A DNA stretch of 64,000 nucleotides from Avrilella dinanensis (GCF_002807015.1 NZ_NIPO01000001.1:2209644-2273643), one strand, 5' to 3'; positions 31,288-40,693 are shown, counted from the first letter of the stretch. The notes: generated by a model not told the origin, from the sequence alone. Program-made: numbers and translations.

Positions 31288-31857
31288 TTATTGTCGGATA
31301 ATTTTTACTTGTAAATCGTTTTGCAGTTTGATGATTGTTGAGGGTTTGTTGCATTTTTTGTCTTGTTCGAGCGGAACGACATAATCCACGCCAGAAATAA
31401 TCCTGTAATCAATCTCGGAAAAACTGTTTGGTGTCGGAAAGCCCGAAATATTGGCTGAGGTCGAAACCAAAGGTTTCTTCATTCGTTCAATAAGCTTAAA
31501 AATAAATGGTTTCTTGACCATTCTTACCCCGAGTGAATCGTCCTGAGCAATCAAGTTTTTGGCTACATTTTTCGGACTATCCAAAATCAGTGTGGTTGGT
31601 TTGTCGGTGCTGTCCCAGATGTCGAAAGCCACCTCCGGAATCTGGCTGAAGGTATGGTATAACAATCGGTCGCCATTAACCAGTACAATCATACTTTTTT
31701 GTTCTTCACGTCGTTTGAGCTCGTAAATTCGTCTGACGGCTTCCTCGTTGGTTGCATCACAACCCAAACCCCAAACCGTGTCGGTCGGGTAGAGGATAAT
31801 ACCTCCTTTTTCGATTATTTCAAAGGCTTCGTGAACCACTTTGTTTATTTCTTCCAT
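31288..31857 (-). CDS. tsaC: L-threonylcarbamoyladenylate synthase (Sua5/YciO/YrdC)
   Basis: A 189-residue single-domain YrdC-type protein that makes threonylcarbamoyl-AMP for the t6A37 modification of ANN-decoding tRNAs. Signatures: G-G-I-I-L-Y-P-T-D-T-V-W-G-L-G-C-D-A at about 18-35, K-R-R near 49, and S-T-S-A-N-I-S-G near 140. It lacks the C-terminal Sua5 domain. Operonic with cca. Confidence 0.92.
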   Translation of the reverse strand: MEEINKVVHEAFEIIEKGGIILYPTDTVWGLGCDATNEEAVRRIYELKRREEQKSMIVLVNGDRLLYHTFSQIPEVAFDIWDSTDKPTTLILDSPKNVAKNLIAQDDSLGVRMVKKPFIFKLIERMKKPLVSTSANISGFPTPNSFSEIDYRIISGVDYVVPLEQDKKCNKPSTIIKLQNDLQVKIIRQ

Positions 31858-31877
31858 AAGTAAAAAAACAATCTTTG

Positions 31878-31885
31878 CAAAATTA
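31878..31885 (-). promoter_or_regulatory. -7 box of the tsaC-cca operon
   Basis: Minus-strand TAATTTTG fits TAnnTTTG, 20 nt before the tsaC ATG. No clear TTG at the expected distance. Confidence 0.45.
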
Positions 31886-32064
31886 CAAATTAAAACTAAA
31901 AAGCAGATAGAAATTGAAGGGTTTAAAAAAGAAAAAAAGTAGATTTTTTTGGCGATTATAATTGTTTTTAAAGCTGTTCTTGTGATTATTTTTAGAATAA
32001 AAGCTGTTTTTTGTTTATATTAGCAAAAATGTTTAACTAAAATTAATGAATTACGGTAAGAAAA

Positions 32065-32421
32065 ATGACTTTGTATGGTGTTTTCTGTATGGCAATGTTT
32101 GCTTTTACAGCTTGTCAGGAAGAAACAGAAATTATCCAAACTGAAGAACAGGTTACTGCCCAAAAACAAGCACAAGCTAAAAAGGGCAGCGAACCGAGAG
32201 AAGTTTCCCAATTTAGGGAAAAATTACAAGAAATCGCCCGCTCAGGGGAGAGTTATTCAGAAAGTGAAAAAGCCATGTTGCTTTATCCGGTAGCACAAAA
32301 ATTGATAGATGTACACGGAATGCCCGAAGATACAACCGTTGACCCTATCTTTAAAACTACCGAGGAACAAACCGCTTATTTAGGATTTAAAAAATTTATT
32401 GAATTAGTTAAAAACAGATAA
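32065..32421 (+). CDS. Small lipoprotein; start possibly frameshifted
   Basis: A 118-residue lipoprotein with lipobox F-T-A-C (Cys17) and a highly charged helical mature part (TEEQVTAQKQAQAKKG...). No family is recognised. The ATG at 32065 gives a signal peptide without any positive residue, which is unusual. An out-of-frame ATG at 32046 would give MNYGKK before MTLYGVF if the A5 run at 32061-32065 were one base shorter, a much better lipoprotein leader. Sequencing error, recent mutation or slippage are possible. Only 2 nt separate it from the next gene. Confidence 0.65.
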   Translation: MTLYGVFCMAMFAFTACQEETEIIQTEEQVTAQKQAQAKKGSEPREVSQFREKLQEIARSGESYSESEKAMLLYPVAQKLIDVHGMPEDTTVDPIFKTTEEQTAYLGFKKFIELVKNR

Positions 32422-32423
32422 TC

Positions 32424-32963
32424 ATGAAAAAAATAATTTTGACCTTAGCCGTTCTTTTAGGAACTTTTTCAGCACAAGCAACTACGCTTTTGATAGAGAA
32501 TTATTGTTCACAAGCTAGAGCAAGGATATTACACATGATGGTAGCAGGTCCAGGAGGGGAATGTCACTTTGATATATCTACGACCCCTAATTACTTTGTG
32601 ATAGATCCTATGGATTCGTTTACTATTACTGATGGAGATATGCTTAATTTTCAATTTCCGTTTTTAAATGTCTATCCTTTTAGTGGAAATGTGACGTTTA
32701 GTAATCCTGCTATGAGTTTGCCTTTGCCACCTGCAGGAAATGAACCTCCTAATGCAATAGTAAACCGTTACCAGTTTATAAGTATGCGTTTTTGGTTAGA
32801 CAACGCTTCTGCTGATGGAATGGTGGCAGATGTTAATGCATTAGGATATTACGAAGACTCAGCCTCTTATTCTGGAGTCTTTAATTCTTTGCCCGGTAAT
32901 CCACCATATACTGTGGATTATGTAAAGGTAGGAAGTATTTACTGGTTTTCATTTAGTGATTAA
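32424..32963 (+). CDS. Secreted protein of unknown function
   Basis: A 179-residue exported protein with signal peptide ending at AQA (about residue 20). The mature protein is beta-rich, with two cysteines (in NYCSQ and GGECHF) that may pair, Pro/Gly-rich loops and many Asn and Ser. No known domain or T9SS tail is visible. Co-transcribed with the preceding small lipoprotein and followed by a terminator. Confidence 0.7.
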   Translation: MKKIILTLAVLLGTFSAQATTLLIENYCSQARARILHMMVAGPGGECHFDISTTPNYFVIDPMDSFTITDGDMLNFQFPFLNVYPFSGNVTFSNPAMSLPLPPAGNEPPNAIVNRYQFISMRFWLDNASADGMVADVNALGYYEDSASYSGVFNSLPGNPPYTVDYVKVGSIYWFSFSD

Positions 32964-32972
32964 TATTATGCA

Positions 32973-33013
32973 AAGCTGTCCGATTAGAGTGATTTCTTTT
33001 CGGATAGCTTTTT
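32973..33013 (+). terminator. Terminator after the 32424 gene
   Basis: AAGCTGTCCGA (32973-32983) pairs with TCGGATAGCTT (33000-33010) with one G-U pair, then a T run. Confidence 0.75.
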
Positions 33014-33028
33014 TAAAGTTATGTAGTT

Positions 33029-34720
33029 ATGAAAAAAAATATATTATTTATTCTCGCTGTGTTTAGCTTTTTTTACGGATTTGCACAGCCGGCGTACCAC
33101 AAGCATTGGGGCGTGAAAACAGATTATTCTCACTCGGGGGCAGGATACGGAAATAGCTTTATGACAGACGATGCTCGTTTGTTTGAGTGCAGCTCTAATC
33201 AGGTTAGGGTGAGTGATTTGCCTAATACGGAGTCTCAGGTGTGGGCAAGTATTGGTAGTAACTCAGATACTTCTATAATGAATATAGATTATGATGAGCA
33301 AGGAAATGTATATGTTATGGGATATACTACGGCATCTGAAGGTTTTGCTACACCAGGAGTTTATAAGAGTGCGTATGACTGGGACTTGGCAGATGAAACG
33401 GAAGCTAACGGTTTTTTAGCCAAGTTTGATGCCGAAGGCGTGCTGGTTTGGTGTACTTATGCCGAATCACATTATATTGGAGGTTACCAAAGAAAGGCAA
33501 TTGCTGTGGACCGTAATGGCAATGTGTACTATACGGCGGCTATTGCCAATACAGAGGTTATACCCGACGCACCTTTTCAATCCGTCTCTAACCCCGAGGA
33601 TTATCTCAGCGATGAAAATTATTATACGCCTATATTGGTAAAACTGAACAGCGATGGCGAGCTGGTTTGGCGTACTTTTTTCTCTCATCATCAAACGTGG
33701 ATTAGAGAAATCGCAGTCACCCAAAACAAATTGGTGGTGTATGGACAGGTCATAAAGCAATTTCCGCACGAAGTGGACCCAACTTTTTTCAGTACCGAAG
33801 GTGCTCTGATAGAAAACCCCTACCAAGACGGCTCCAATGATTTGTTTCGGGCATTTGTTAATGTGTTTAACTTTGACGGTACACGCGATTGGGGGACTTA
33901 CATGAAAGATGGTTACAACTCATCTTCAGTACTAAAAGTACTGCGTACATCTGGGAACAATTTTTATATATTGCATGATAATAATGCATTTCCTTTACAT
34001 GAGAATCCTTATATGGAAGTTGACGATTCAGATGTGGTAATTACCAAGTTTGGCGAAGAAGGTACACATTACTGGAGTCTGCCAACGCGGGTGAGCAATT
34101 TTGTGGTAGATGATCAAGAACAAATTTATTTATTTGACACAACAGAAGAAACGCAAGGTTATGCCACTGAAGATGCCTACCAGCCGGAAAAGTATAGCGG
34201 AATGAATACTGATGCTTTCCATCATATTGTATCGAGTGATGGTAGTGAATTGTTGTATGGCACCTATTATGGTTACGAAGGAAATGAAACCACTTCAATG
34301 ATTTGGCCCATAACCAATGGGTATATTTCATTGGAAGTAACACAAAACAATTCGTCTGCGGATAATTTCATTACCCAAGGTGAGCCATTGAACGAAACAT
34401 TTTCCGGAGGAAGTTACCATGGTCGTGTTTTGACATTATTTTCCGATAAACCTGCAAGTAGTACGATACATAAGCTGGAAAACGTTACACTTTACCCTAA
34501 TCCGGTTATGGATATATTGTTTATTGAGCATACAGAAGGCTTTACAATTGCAGACAGCATTGAAGTGTATAATGCTTTAGGACAATGCATTATGCAAAAG
34601 AACAACATAGCTGATAATCAAATTATTTCTTTTGATACCTCATCTTGGGGCAGTGGTTATTATCTGGTCAAAGTAAAATCGGATAATAAAATCGGCACAT
34701 ATAAGGTTGTAAAAAAATAA
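33029..34720 (+). CDS. T9SS type A cargo with beta-propeller-like repeats
   Basis: A 563-residue secreted protein: signal peptide to FAQ (about 20), a long domain with SBBP-like repeats (YDEQGNVYVMGYT, VDRNGNVYYTAA, KLNSDGELVWRTFF), and a T9SS sorting domain of about 75 residues from L-Y-P-N-P to the terminal T-Y-K-V-V-K-K. The repeats (D-x-x-G-N-V-Y / L-V-W) suggest a beta-propeller displayed on or released from the cell surface, probably for binding. Ligand unknown. Lies just downstream of two other unknown secreted proteins. Confidence 0.86.
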   Translation: MKKNILFILAVFSFFYGFAQPAYHKHWGVKTDYSHSGAGYGNSFMTDDARLFECSSNQVRVSDLPNTESQVWASIGSNSDTSIMNIDYDEQGNVYVMGYTTASEGFATPGVYKSAYDWDLADETEANGFLAKFDAEGVLVWCTYAESHYIGGYQRKAIAVDRNGNVYYTAAIANTEVIPDAPFQSVSNPEDYLSDENYYTPILVKLNSDGELVWRTFFSHHQTWIREIAVTQNKLVVYGQVIKQFPHEVDPTFFSTEGALIENPYQDGSNDLFRAFVNVFNFDGTRDWGTYMKDGYNSSSVLKVLRTSGNNFYILHDNNAFPLHENPYMEVDDSDVVITKFGEEGTHYWSLPTRVSNFVVDDQEQIYLFDTTEETQGYATEDAYQPEKYSGMNTDAFHHIVSSDGSELLYGTYYGYEGNETTSMIWPITNGYISLEVTQNNSSADNFITQGEPLNETFSGGSYHGRVLTLFSDKPASSTIHKLENVTLYPNPVMDILFIEHTEGFTIADSIEVYNALGQCIMQKNNIADNQIISFDTSSWGSGYYLVKVKSDNKIGTYKVVKK

Positions 34721-34794
34721 ATCTGTATAAAATTTGACAATACAAATAATTATATTTTCATTTGCAGAAATTTAAAAACTAACTTATTACTGTA

Positions 34795-35334
34795 ATGAAA
34801 AAAATGTGGCGTAACATAGGGATTTTTTCTATGCTGTGTATGGCAACAACCGGCTATGCACAAGATGAGAACACAACAAAACTTTATGGAGGATTAGGAA
34901 TGGGCTTAGACTATGGTGGAATTGCAGGGGCGAAAATCGAATATTTACCGATAAAAAACTTAGGTTTTTTTGCAGGGGCAGGATATAACTTGTTGTCTGC
35001 CGGTTGGAACGCGGGTGTGTCTTACAAAATATTTCTTAACGAAAAACTGTCTATCAACCCAATGGCATTTTATGGCTATAATGGGGTGTCGATTGTAGAA
35101 GGTGCCTCGAACTACAACATGACGTCTTATGGAGCAACGGTCGGAGCAAACGTGGACATAAAACTAGGGAGTAGAGGACACAAACTAAGTGTTGGTTTAT
35201 TCGTGCCTTTTCGTTCCAAAGAATTTATGGACAACTATGACGCCATGAAAAATGACAGTCGAATTTCAATAGATAACGCTTTGTTGCCTGTTGCAATTAG
35301 CGTTGGTTTTAATTTTGCATTGGGCAACAATTAG
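34795..35334 (+). CDS. Outer-membrane beta-barrel-like protein
   Basis: A 179-residue protein with signal peptide ending at GYAQ (about 23) and alternating hydrophobic/aromatic strands with Gly turns (GGLGMGLDYGGIAG, NMTSYGATVGANVDIKLGS), ending in F-N-F-A-L-G-N-N. This is the pattern of a small eight-stranded outer-membrane barrel. Function unknown. Has its own terminator at 35354-35385. Confidence 0.75.
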   Translation: MKKMWRNIGIFSMLCMATTGYAQDENTTKLYGGLGMGLDYGGIAGAKIEYLPIKNLGFFAGAGYNLLSAGWNAGVSYKIFLNEKLSINPMAFYGYNGVSIVEGASNYNMTSYGATVGANVDIKLGSRGHKLSVGLFVPFRSKEFMDNYDAMKNDSRISIDNALLPVAISVGFNFALGNN

Positions 35335-35353
35335 AAATTTTATATATCATTTT

Positions 35354-35385
35354 AAAAGGACACAGAATATTCTTGTGTCCTTTTT
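35354..35385. terminator. Bidirectional terminator between the barrel gene and ridA
   Basis: Perfect 11-bp stem AAAAGGACACA (35354-35364) / TGTGTCCTTTT (35374-35384) with poly-A before and poly-T after. Confidence 0.85.
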
Positions 35386-35400
35386 AATTTCTACAAGTGT

Positions 35401-35784
35401 TTATTTTCCACAAATCACAGAAATCTCTATATTCACATCTCTTGGTAGCCGGGCCACCTGCACACATTCTCTTGCAGGAGCAGTATCCGGATTAAAATAT
35501 TGGGCATACACTTCGTTAATGGCAGAAAAATCTTCCATATCTTTGATGAAGATAGTTGCTTTAACCACGTTGTCGAATGTAAATCCGGCTTCATGCAATA
35601 TGTAACCGATGTTTTTCATTACCTGATGTGTTTCATCACTAATGCCGGTATTGATGAGTTGTTTATTGGCTTCGTCGTACGGAATTTGCCCGGACACAAA
35701 CAACATATTACCAAATTTAACCGACTGATTATAAGGTCCGATAGGAGCAGGTGCCTGTGTGGTATTAACAATTTCTTTTTTCAT
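35401..35784 (-). CDS. ridA: RidA family enamine/imine deaminase
   Basis: A 127-residue protein of standard RidA length without a signal peptide. Signatures: A-P-A-P-I-G-P-Y-N-Q near the start, F-V-S-G-Q-I-P, and the C-terminal P-A-R-E-C-V-Q-V-A-R-L-P with the arginine that binds the substrate carboxylate, followed by V-N-I-E-I-S-V-I. It hydrolyses reactive 2-aminoacrylate-type enamines released by PLP enzymes. Two bases downstream of the LptD-like gene. One of three RidA-family genes in the window and the most canonical. Confidence 0.92.
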   Translation of the reverse strand: MKKEIVNTTQAPAPIGPYNQSVKFGNMLFVSGQIPYDEANKQLINTGISDETHQVMKNIGYILHEAGFTFDNVVKATIFIKDMEDFSAINEVYAQYFNPDTAPARECVQVARLPRDVNIEISVICGK

Positions 35785-35786
35785 GA

Positions 35787-38462
35787 TTATCTGTAAATTC
35801 TGTCTGGTGAGTTTCGTTTTTCGTATTTAATATCCTGTAAAATAGATGAACTGATTCCGATGAAAAAGTTCCATTGTTTATTGTAACCATTTGGTATCCA
35901 AGTAAAATTCATTCGCCATGATTTCAAATCCCGTTCAAACCGCAGCTGGGTGTAGGTAACACCTTTGTTCTTGAAATCGTAACCGCTCGAAAAACCAATC
36001 ATCCAGCCGGGCGAAAGGGTAATATTTCCCGAAAACATCAGTGAATTGTTACTGATTTCATTATTCCGCCTTGCATTGTTGTAGGTCAGGGAATAAGCAA
36101 TAGTCAGATTCCACGGTAGGGAATTATTGTAAAATTTATCCGGTTTTCGTTCCTCTGTTTCTTCCTGGTCAAACATACTGACCCGGTTATCTGCCAAATC
36201 AACCGATTGCCCGAACAAGTCGTCGGCCCGTCCACCGCTTTGTACATTTTTCTTGGTTTTCATGTCTTTGTCCGGATTTCCGAAAAGCGGGTCGGTGCTG
36301 GATAAAGAATAGTTTACCGTCACGTTGGCACTGGTTAGCCGGAACAAACTTCCGCCATTGTCGATATTAAGCATATCAATACGTTGCCCGGAATTATTAA
36401 CCGCATACGGGTCTATCGTCGTGCCGAGATTAATCTGCATTTTGTTGTTTAAAATCGTCGTTCCGGTACTGATTCGGACGGGTGCCAGCTTGAGTGAATC
36501 GGCGGTCATATTATAGCTTGTGCCGAGATTCAGGTTGTTGAGCAACATCACTTTTTTGGGTTCACCGTCAGGGGAATCATCATCACGGACTTTTGCCTCA
36601 AAGTTATTACCCAAGCTAAAACTCATCATATTGGACATTTGCTGACCGGGCGACCCGAAAATGCCGGACTGGAATCGGGTGTATTCTTCCATAGTTGTAC
36701 CGTTGGCATCAATGGCATAACTGTCGTAATATTGTTCAAAACTCGGTGTGTAGGTGTAAGAAACCGAAGGACGCACCACGTGACGGATAGCTTGTATTTT
36801 TTTGTCATCGCCAAAATTAAAAGTCCCGTATAAAGTCGTTCCTAAATTGGCAGAAAAATTGTAAGTGCGAAAAGCGTCAAAACCGTTCACTCGTTCATCA
36901 ATAACCCGATTTTCCTGGCTGTCATAGTATTTTTTGATGGTGTTTAGATACCAAACTTCGTTGTAGTTGGCACTCATCGATACAGAAAAATATCTGAACA
37001 ATTTGAAATTGGTTGATATTGGAATGCTGTGTTGGACTCCGGTGTTCATTTCGTCAAACATTTGTTTTTTGAAAAATAAAGAGTCGGTTGTATTGATTTG
37101 ATTTCTGGCACTTACATTATATTGCAGGTTGATATTCTGAAAAATACCTTTTTTACTACCATTTTTCGGGGCAAAAGGATAAATCCTGTCCACGCTGGCA
37201 TTAAAATTCGGCAGCGACATGGTAATTCTTTGTGTGTTGATATTCTGGTTGTGATTGGCAGAAACCGTCATATTAACCTGAGGAACAGACTGAAATGTTT
37301 TGGAATAACTCACAGACGAGCTCATGGTATTATTCAGTGCCGCACCCATATTTTGCGTATTCATCGATTGCCGGAAATAATTGCTACTTCCCAGGTTGAC
37401 CGATGCTGAAAACCGCGAAGTCGGATTGGCTTTGGCGTCTTGGCTGTGTGACCATTGAATATTGTAGTTTTGGGCTCTGAAATAATCCGGAAAACCGATT
37501 TCGCCCTCGATGAGATTTTCGTAACTCAAATTCACATAACCGGAATATTTATAGCGGTTGGCATAACTCGATTGCCCCTGCAAACGATAACTTCCGTTGG
37601 TGTAATAATCCCCGGACAAGGTCACGTCGAGTTTGTCACTAAATGCAAAATAATAGCCACCGTTTTGAAGGAAATATCCCCGTGCGTTATTTTCCCCGAA
37701 ACTCGGAATAATAAAACCGGAAACCGCCCCCGACGACAGTGGAAAAAAGGCAAACGGCAATCCGATAGGTGTCGGCACGTCGGCAATAACCATATTGGTT
37801 ACACCGGTAACGATTTTTTTGTTGGGAACCAGCTTCAGCTTTCGGGTTTTGAAATAATATTCAGGATTTTCAATGTCCTCGGCAGTAGTAAATATTACAT
37901 TTTCCTGAAAATATGTTGAGTCATTTTCTTTTTTGGTTTTTTCTGCCATGATATTGAATTCGTCATATTTTGACCGTGTATTCCAGACAAAGGCTTTCTG
38001 ACTGTTCATATTAAACCGAATCGAATCTGGTTGTGCTTGCTGTGCACCTTGTTTAAATTCAGGTAATTGAGTGTAGTTTCCTAAAGAATCTTTAATCCTT
38101 CCGGCATAAAGTTCTTCTTTTTCGTAATTATAAACGATAATTCCGGCTTTTAATTCAAAATCCTGATACTTGAAAACCGCTTCGTTATATAAAGTAAGGG
38201 TCTTATTTTTTTGGTCTAATTTTTCATAATCTTTCGCATCGCGGTAAACAATCGCCTCCAAACCTTGTTTTGGTTTTGATTTAGAATGATTTTTAATAGA
38301 ATCGTTGGCAGTTATATTATTACTTTCAATAAAAAGGCTATCTTGTTTGTTTTCAATGGATATAGAATCTTTTTTTGACGGTATTTCCTGTGCGTGCATG
38401 AAAAAACCGCACCCTAAAATACAAAAAGTATGTAAAACGATATATATAACTTTTGTTTGCAA
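35787..38462 (-). CDS. lptD: LptD-like outer-membrane LPS assembly protein
   Basis: An 891-residue outer-membrane protein: signal sequence ending near MHAQ, an OstA/LptA-like N-terminal jellyroll (about 60-240; YKDFELKAG, YNYEKEELYAGRI) and a large C-terminal beta-barrel with many aromatic strands, ending in D-R-I-Y-R. This is the Bacteroidota version of LptD, which inserts LPS at the outer leaflet. The frame has no ATG before residue 22 and starts at TTG (38460-38462), which begins the signal peptide. Divergent from the amidase gene; ridA follows by 2 nt. Confidence 0.88.
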   Translation of the reverse strand: MQTKVIYIVLHTFCILGCGFFMHAQEIPSKKDSISIENKQDSLFIESNNITANDSIKNHSKSKPKQGLEAIVYRDAKDYEKLDQKNKTLTLYNEAVFKYQDFELKAGIIVYNYEKEELYAGRIKDSLGNYTQLPEFKQGAQQAQPDSIRFNMNSQKAFVWNTRSKYDEFNIMAEKTKKENDSTYFQENVIFTTAEDIENPEYYFKTRKLKLVPNKKIVTGVTNMVIADVPTPIGLPFAFFPLSSGAVSGFIIPSFGENNARGYFLQNGGYYFAFSDKLDVTLSGDYYTNGSYRLQGQSSYANRYKYSGYVNLSYENLIEGEIGFPDYFRAQNYNIQWSHSQDAKANPTSRFSASVNLGSSNYFRQSMNTQNMGAALNNTMSSSVSYSKTFQSVPQVNMTVSANHNQNINTQRITMSLPNFNASVDRIYPFAPKNGSKKGIFQNINLQYNVSARNQINTTDSLFFKKQMFDEMNTGVQHSIPISTNFKLFRYFSVSMSANYNEVWYLNTIKKYYDSQENRVIDERVNGFDAFRTYNFSANLGTTLYGTFNFGDDKKIQAIRHVVRPSVSYTYTPSFEQYYDSYAIDANGTTMEEYTRFQSGIFGSPGQQMSNMMSFSLGNNFEAKVRDDDSPDGEPKKVMLLNNLNLGTSYNMTADSLKLAPVRISTGTTILNNKMQINLGTTIDPYAVNNSGQRIDMLNIDNGGSLFRLTSANVTVNYSLSSTDPLFGNPDKDMKTKKNVQSGGRADDLFGQSVDLADNRVSMFDQEETEERKPDKFYNNSLPWNLTIAYSLTYNNARRNNEISNNSLMFSGNITLSPGWMIGFSSGYDFKNKGVTYTQLRFERDLKSWRMNFTWIPNGYNKQWNFFIGISSSILQDIKYEKRNSPDRIYR

Positions 38463-38483
38463 TTTGTATAAATAGTATTTTTG
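38453..38483 (+). promoter_or_regulatory. Upstream promoter of the amidase-MCE operon
   Basis: TTG (38453-38455), 20-nt spacer, TATTTTTG (38476-38483). The element overlaps the first codons of the divergent lptD gene. Confidence 0.62.
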
Positions 38484-38539
38484 TAGCTGAGGTTTGAAAT
38501 TCAGTGTTCAAACTTACGTATATTTTTTTTGATAAAAAT

Positions 38540-38547
38540 TATTTTTG
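38540..38547 (+). promoter_or_regulatory. Second -7 box of the amidase-MCE operon
   Basis: TATTTTTG 29 nt before the amidase ATG, without a clear -33 TTG. Together with the upstream element it suggests tandem promoters. Confidence 0.45.
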
Positions 38548-38575
38548 CAGAGAATTTAATAAAACAAAACGAGCA

Positions 38576-39688
38576 ATGATACAAAATGGTTTAAAGTATT
38601 TTTTGATTACACTTCTTCTGGCTTTCGGTCAGCTTAGCCATGCACAAAAGTTTAAAGTAGTGCTTGATCCTGGGCACGGAGGAAAAGATTTCGGAGCGGT
38701 GCGTACACCGTATGTAGAGAAAAAAATTGTGCTTGATGTAGCATTGAGAGTTGGCGAAATCTTAGAAAAACACAAAGATATCGAAGTGATTTATACCCGA
38801 AAAACTGATGTGTTTATTGAATTGAGAAAAAGAAGTGAAATCGCTAACAAAGCTAAAGCAGACTTATTTGTATCGGTTCACACGAATGCCTACAACGGTA
38901 CGGAAGCCGTCGGGGCTGAAACATTCGTGATGGGAACGAGTAAAAACGCCTCGCATCTGGAAGTAGCCAAACGAGAGAATGCCGTAATTACCTTGGAGGA
39001 CGATTATCAGATGAAATATGAAGGTTTCGACCCGAACAAACCCGAAACGATTATCGGTTTGACCTTATTGCAAGACCAATATATCGCCCAAAGTATTGAT
39101 TTAGCAAGTCGCTTGCAAACCAAATTTACCTATGATTTGAAAAGAAGAAACAGAGGCGTAAAACAAGCACCTTTTTGGGTGTTGCACTCTGTGTTTATGC
39201 CGAGTGTGTTGATTGAACTGGGCTTTGTATCTAATTCAGAAGAAGGGAAATATCTTGATTCGGACCGAGGCAAGCAGGAACTGGCACAGTCTATCGCTCA
39301 GGCAATTATTGATTATAAGAAAATTCATCAGAACTCGGAACCGGAACCTGCACCAAAAACAAAAGAGCAACCAAAACCTGAGGTAGTGGAAGAACCTAAA
39401 GTTGTACACGATACGAATGATGAAACAATTAAAGGAGTAGAATTTATGGTACAAATCGCTGCAAGTAGCCGAAAAATAGAAACTGTACCATCTAATTTTA
39501 AAGGATTATCGAATGTGACAATGATACAGGAAGGTAGTTTGTATAAATATTTGTACAGACGAACCAAAAATTATGAAGTTGCCAAAGAAGCCTTGACAGA
39601 AGCGAAAAAGCATTATCCGACTTCATTCCTGGTGGCATATAAAGACGGTAAGAAAATATCCATTCAGGAAGCACTAAAAAATAACTAA
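38576..39688 (+). CDS. N-acetylmuramoyl-L-alanine amidase with SPOR-like tail
   Basis: A 370-residue periplasmic peptidoglycan amidase. Signal peptide ends at SHAQ (about 23); the Amidase_3 zinc site includes H in L-D-P-G-H-G-G, the following Glu, and S-V-H-T-N-A; L-I-E-L-G-F-V-S-N closes the domain near 245. A Pro/Glu-rich linker (EPEPAPKTKEQPKPE) leads to a C-terminal SPOR-like domain that binds denuded glycans at the division site. An in-frame GTG start 24 codons upstream would precede the signal peptide and is rejected. The MCE gene follows by 12 nt. Confidence 0.93.
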   Translation: MIQNGLKYFLITLLLAFGQLSHAQKFKVVLDPGHGGKDFGAVRTPYVEKKIVLDVALRVGEILEKHKDIEVIYTRKTDVFIELRKRSEIANKAKADLFVSVHTNAYNGTEAVGAETFVMGTSKNASHLEVAKRENAVITLEDDYQMKYEGFDPNKPETIIGLTLLQDQYIAQSIDLASRLQTKFTYDLKRRNRGVKQAPFWVLHSVFMPSVLIELGFVSNSEEGKYLDSDRGKQELAQSIAQAIIDYKKIHQNSEPEPAPKTKEQPKPEVVEEPKVVHDTNDETIKGVEFMVQIAASSRKIETVPSNFKGLSNVTMIQEGSLYKYLYRRTKNYEVAKEALTEAKKHYPTSFLVAYKDGKKISIQEALKNN

Positions 39689-39700
39689 ATTAACGAAGCT

Positions 39701-40639
39701 TTGAAAATAACTAAAGAAATAAAAACAGCATTATTGGTATTGGGCTCATTGGCAATACTGATTTGGGGCTACAACTTTTTGAAAGGAAAAGATTTGTTCG
39801 GTAACAACAGAATCTTTTATGTAACCTATGAAAATGTGGAAGGACTGACCCAGGCATCTACCGTAACGCTCAACGGAATGGTTGTCGGGAAAGTCAATAA
39901 AATATCCATAGGTGACAATGCCAAAATTGTAGTTGAAATATCTATCAATAACCCGATAGACATACCTGCATCAACAGTAGCGGAAATTTATTCGCCGGGA
40001 ATGCTGGGTGGAAAGCAAATCGGATTAATCGTGGATTATTCAGATACTAATCTGGCTAAAAATGGCGATTATCTGGTTTCCGGAATCAAATTGGGCATAG
40101 TGGACGGGTTGTCCGGAAAAGCCGACCCGATTATGATTAAGCTTGATTCTGTCCTATATAATGTAAACAAACTGGTTGTAGGGCTCAACAATACCTTGGA
40201 CGACGATTTGAAAAACAGCTTGCACAACAGCTTGGCAGAACTCAACCAAACGTTGAAAAACGCTACGCAAATCACAAGCGGATTCAACAGAATTGTCGGT
40301 GATAATGAACAAAAAATCGGGACAATCGTTTCAGATTTTGAACAAACGTCTGGTAATCTGAAAACTATGAGCGACCAGCTGGCTCAGGCAGATTTGAAAT
40401 CAACTTTGGATAAATTTGAACAAACAGCTGAAAGCCTGAGTGCCATGATGGCAAAAATTGATAATGGAGAAGGTAATCTCGGCAAACTCATCAATGATGA
40501 ACAGCTGTACAACAACCTTGAAGGTACCTCAAAAGAACTGAATCAGCTGATTGAAGATATTAAACTTAATCCGAAAAGGTATATTCATATCTCGGTGTTT
40601 GGTAAAAATCCCGGACCATACGAAGAACCTAAAAAATAA
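39701..40639 (+). CDS. MlaD/MCE-family lipid transport protein
   Basis: A 312-residue inner-membrane-anchored protein: one N-terminal helix (about 7-25), an MCE domain (about 37-118; VTYENVEGLTQASTVTLNGMVVGKV ... PGMLGGKQIGL) and a long coiled-coil tail. MCE proteins carry phospholipids between membranes with an ABC-type permease/ATPase not present here. Translation starts at TTG 39701: family members begin with M-K-x-x-K-E-I-K-T-A, and no ATG occurs near this point. Confidence 0.88.
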   Translation: MKITKEIKTALLVLGSLAILIWGYNFLKGKDLFGNNRIFYVTYENVEGLTQASTVTLNGMVVGKVNKISIGDNAKIVVEISINNPIDIPASTVAEIYSPGMLGGKQIGLIVDYSDTNLAKNGDYLVSGIKLGIVDGLSGKADPIMIKLDSVLYNVNKLVVGLNNTLDDDLKNSLHNSLAELNQTLKNATQITSGFNRIVGDNEQKIGTIVSDFEQTSGNLKTMSDQLAQADLKSTLDKFEQTAESLSAMMAKIDNGEGNLGKLINDEQLYNNLEGTSKELNQLIEDIKLNPKRYIHISVFGKNPGPYEEPKK

Positions 40640-40693
40640 ACAACACACACAACAAATACAACAAAAATACTATTAACAAAATACGTTCTAAAT

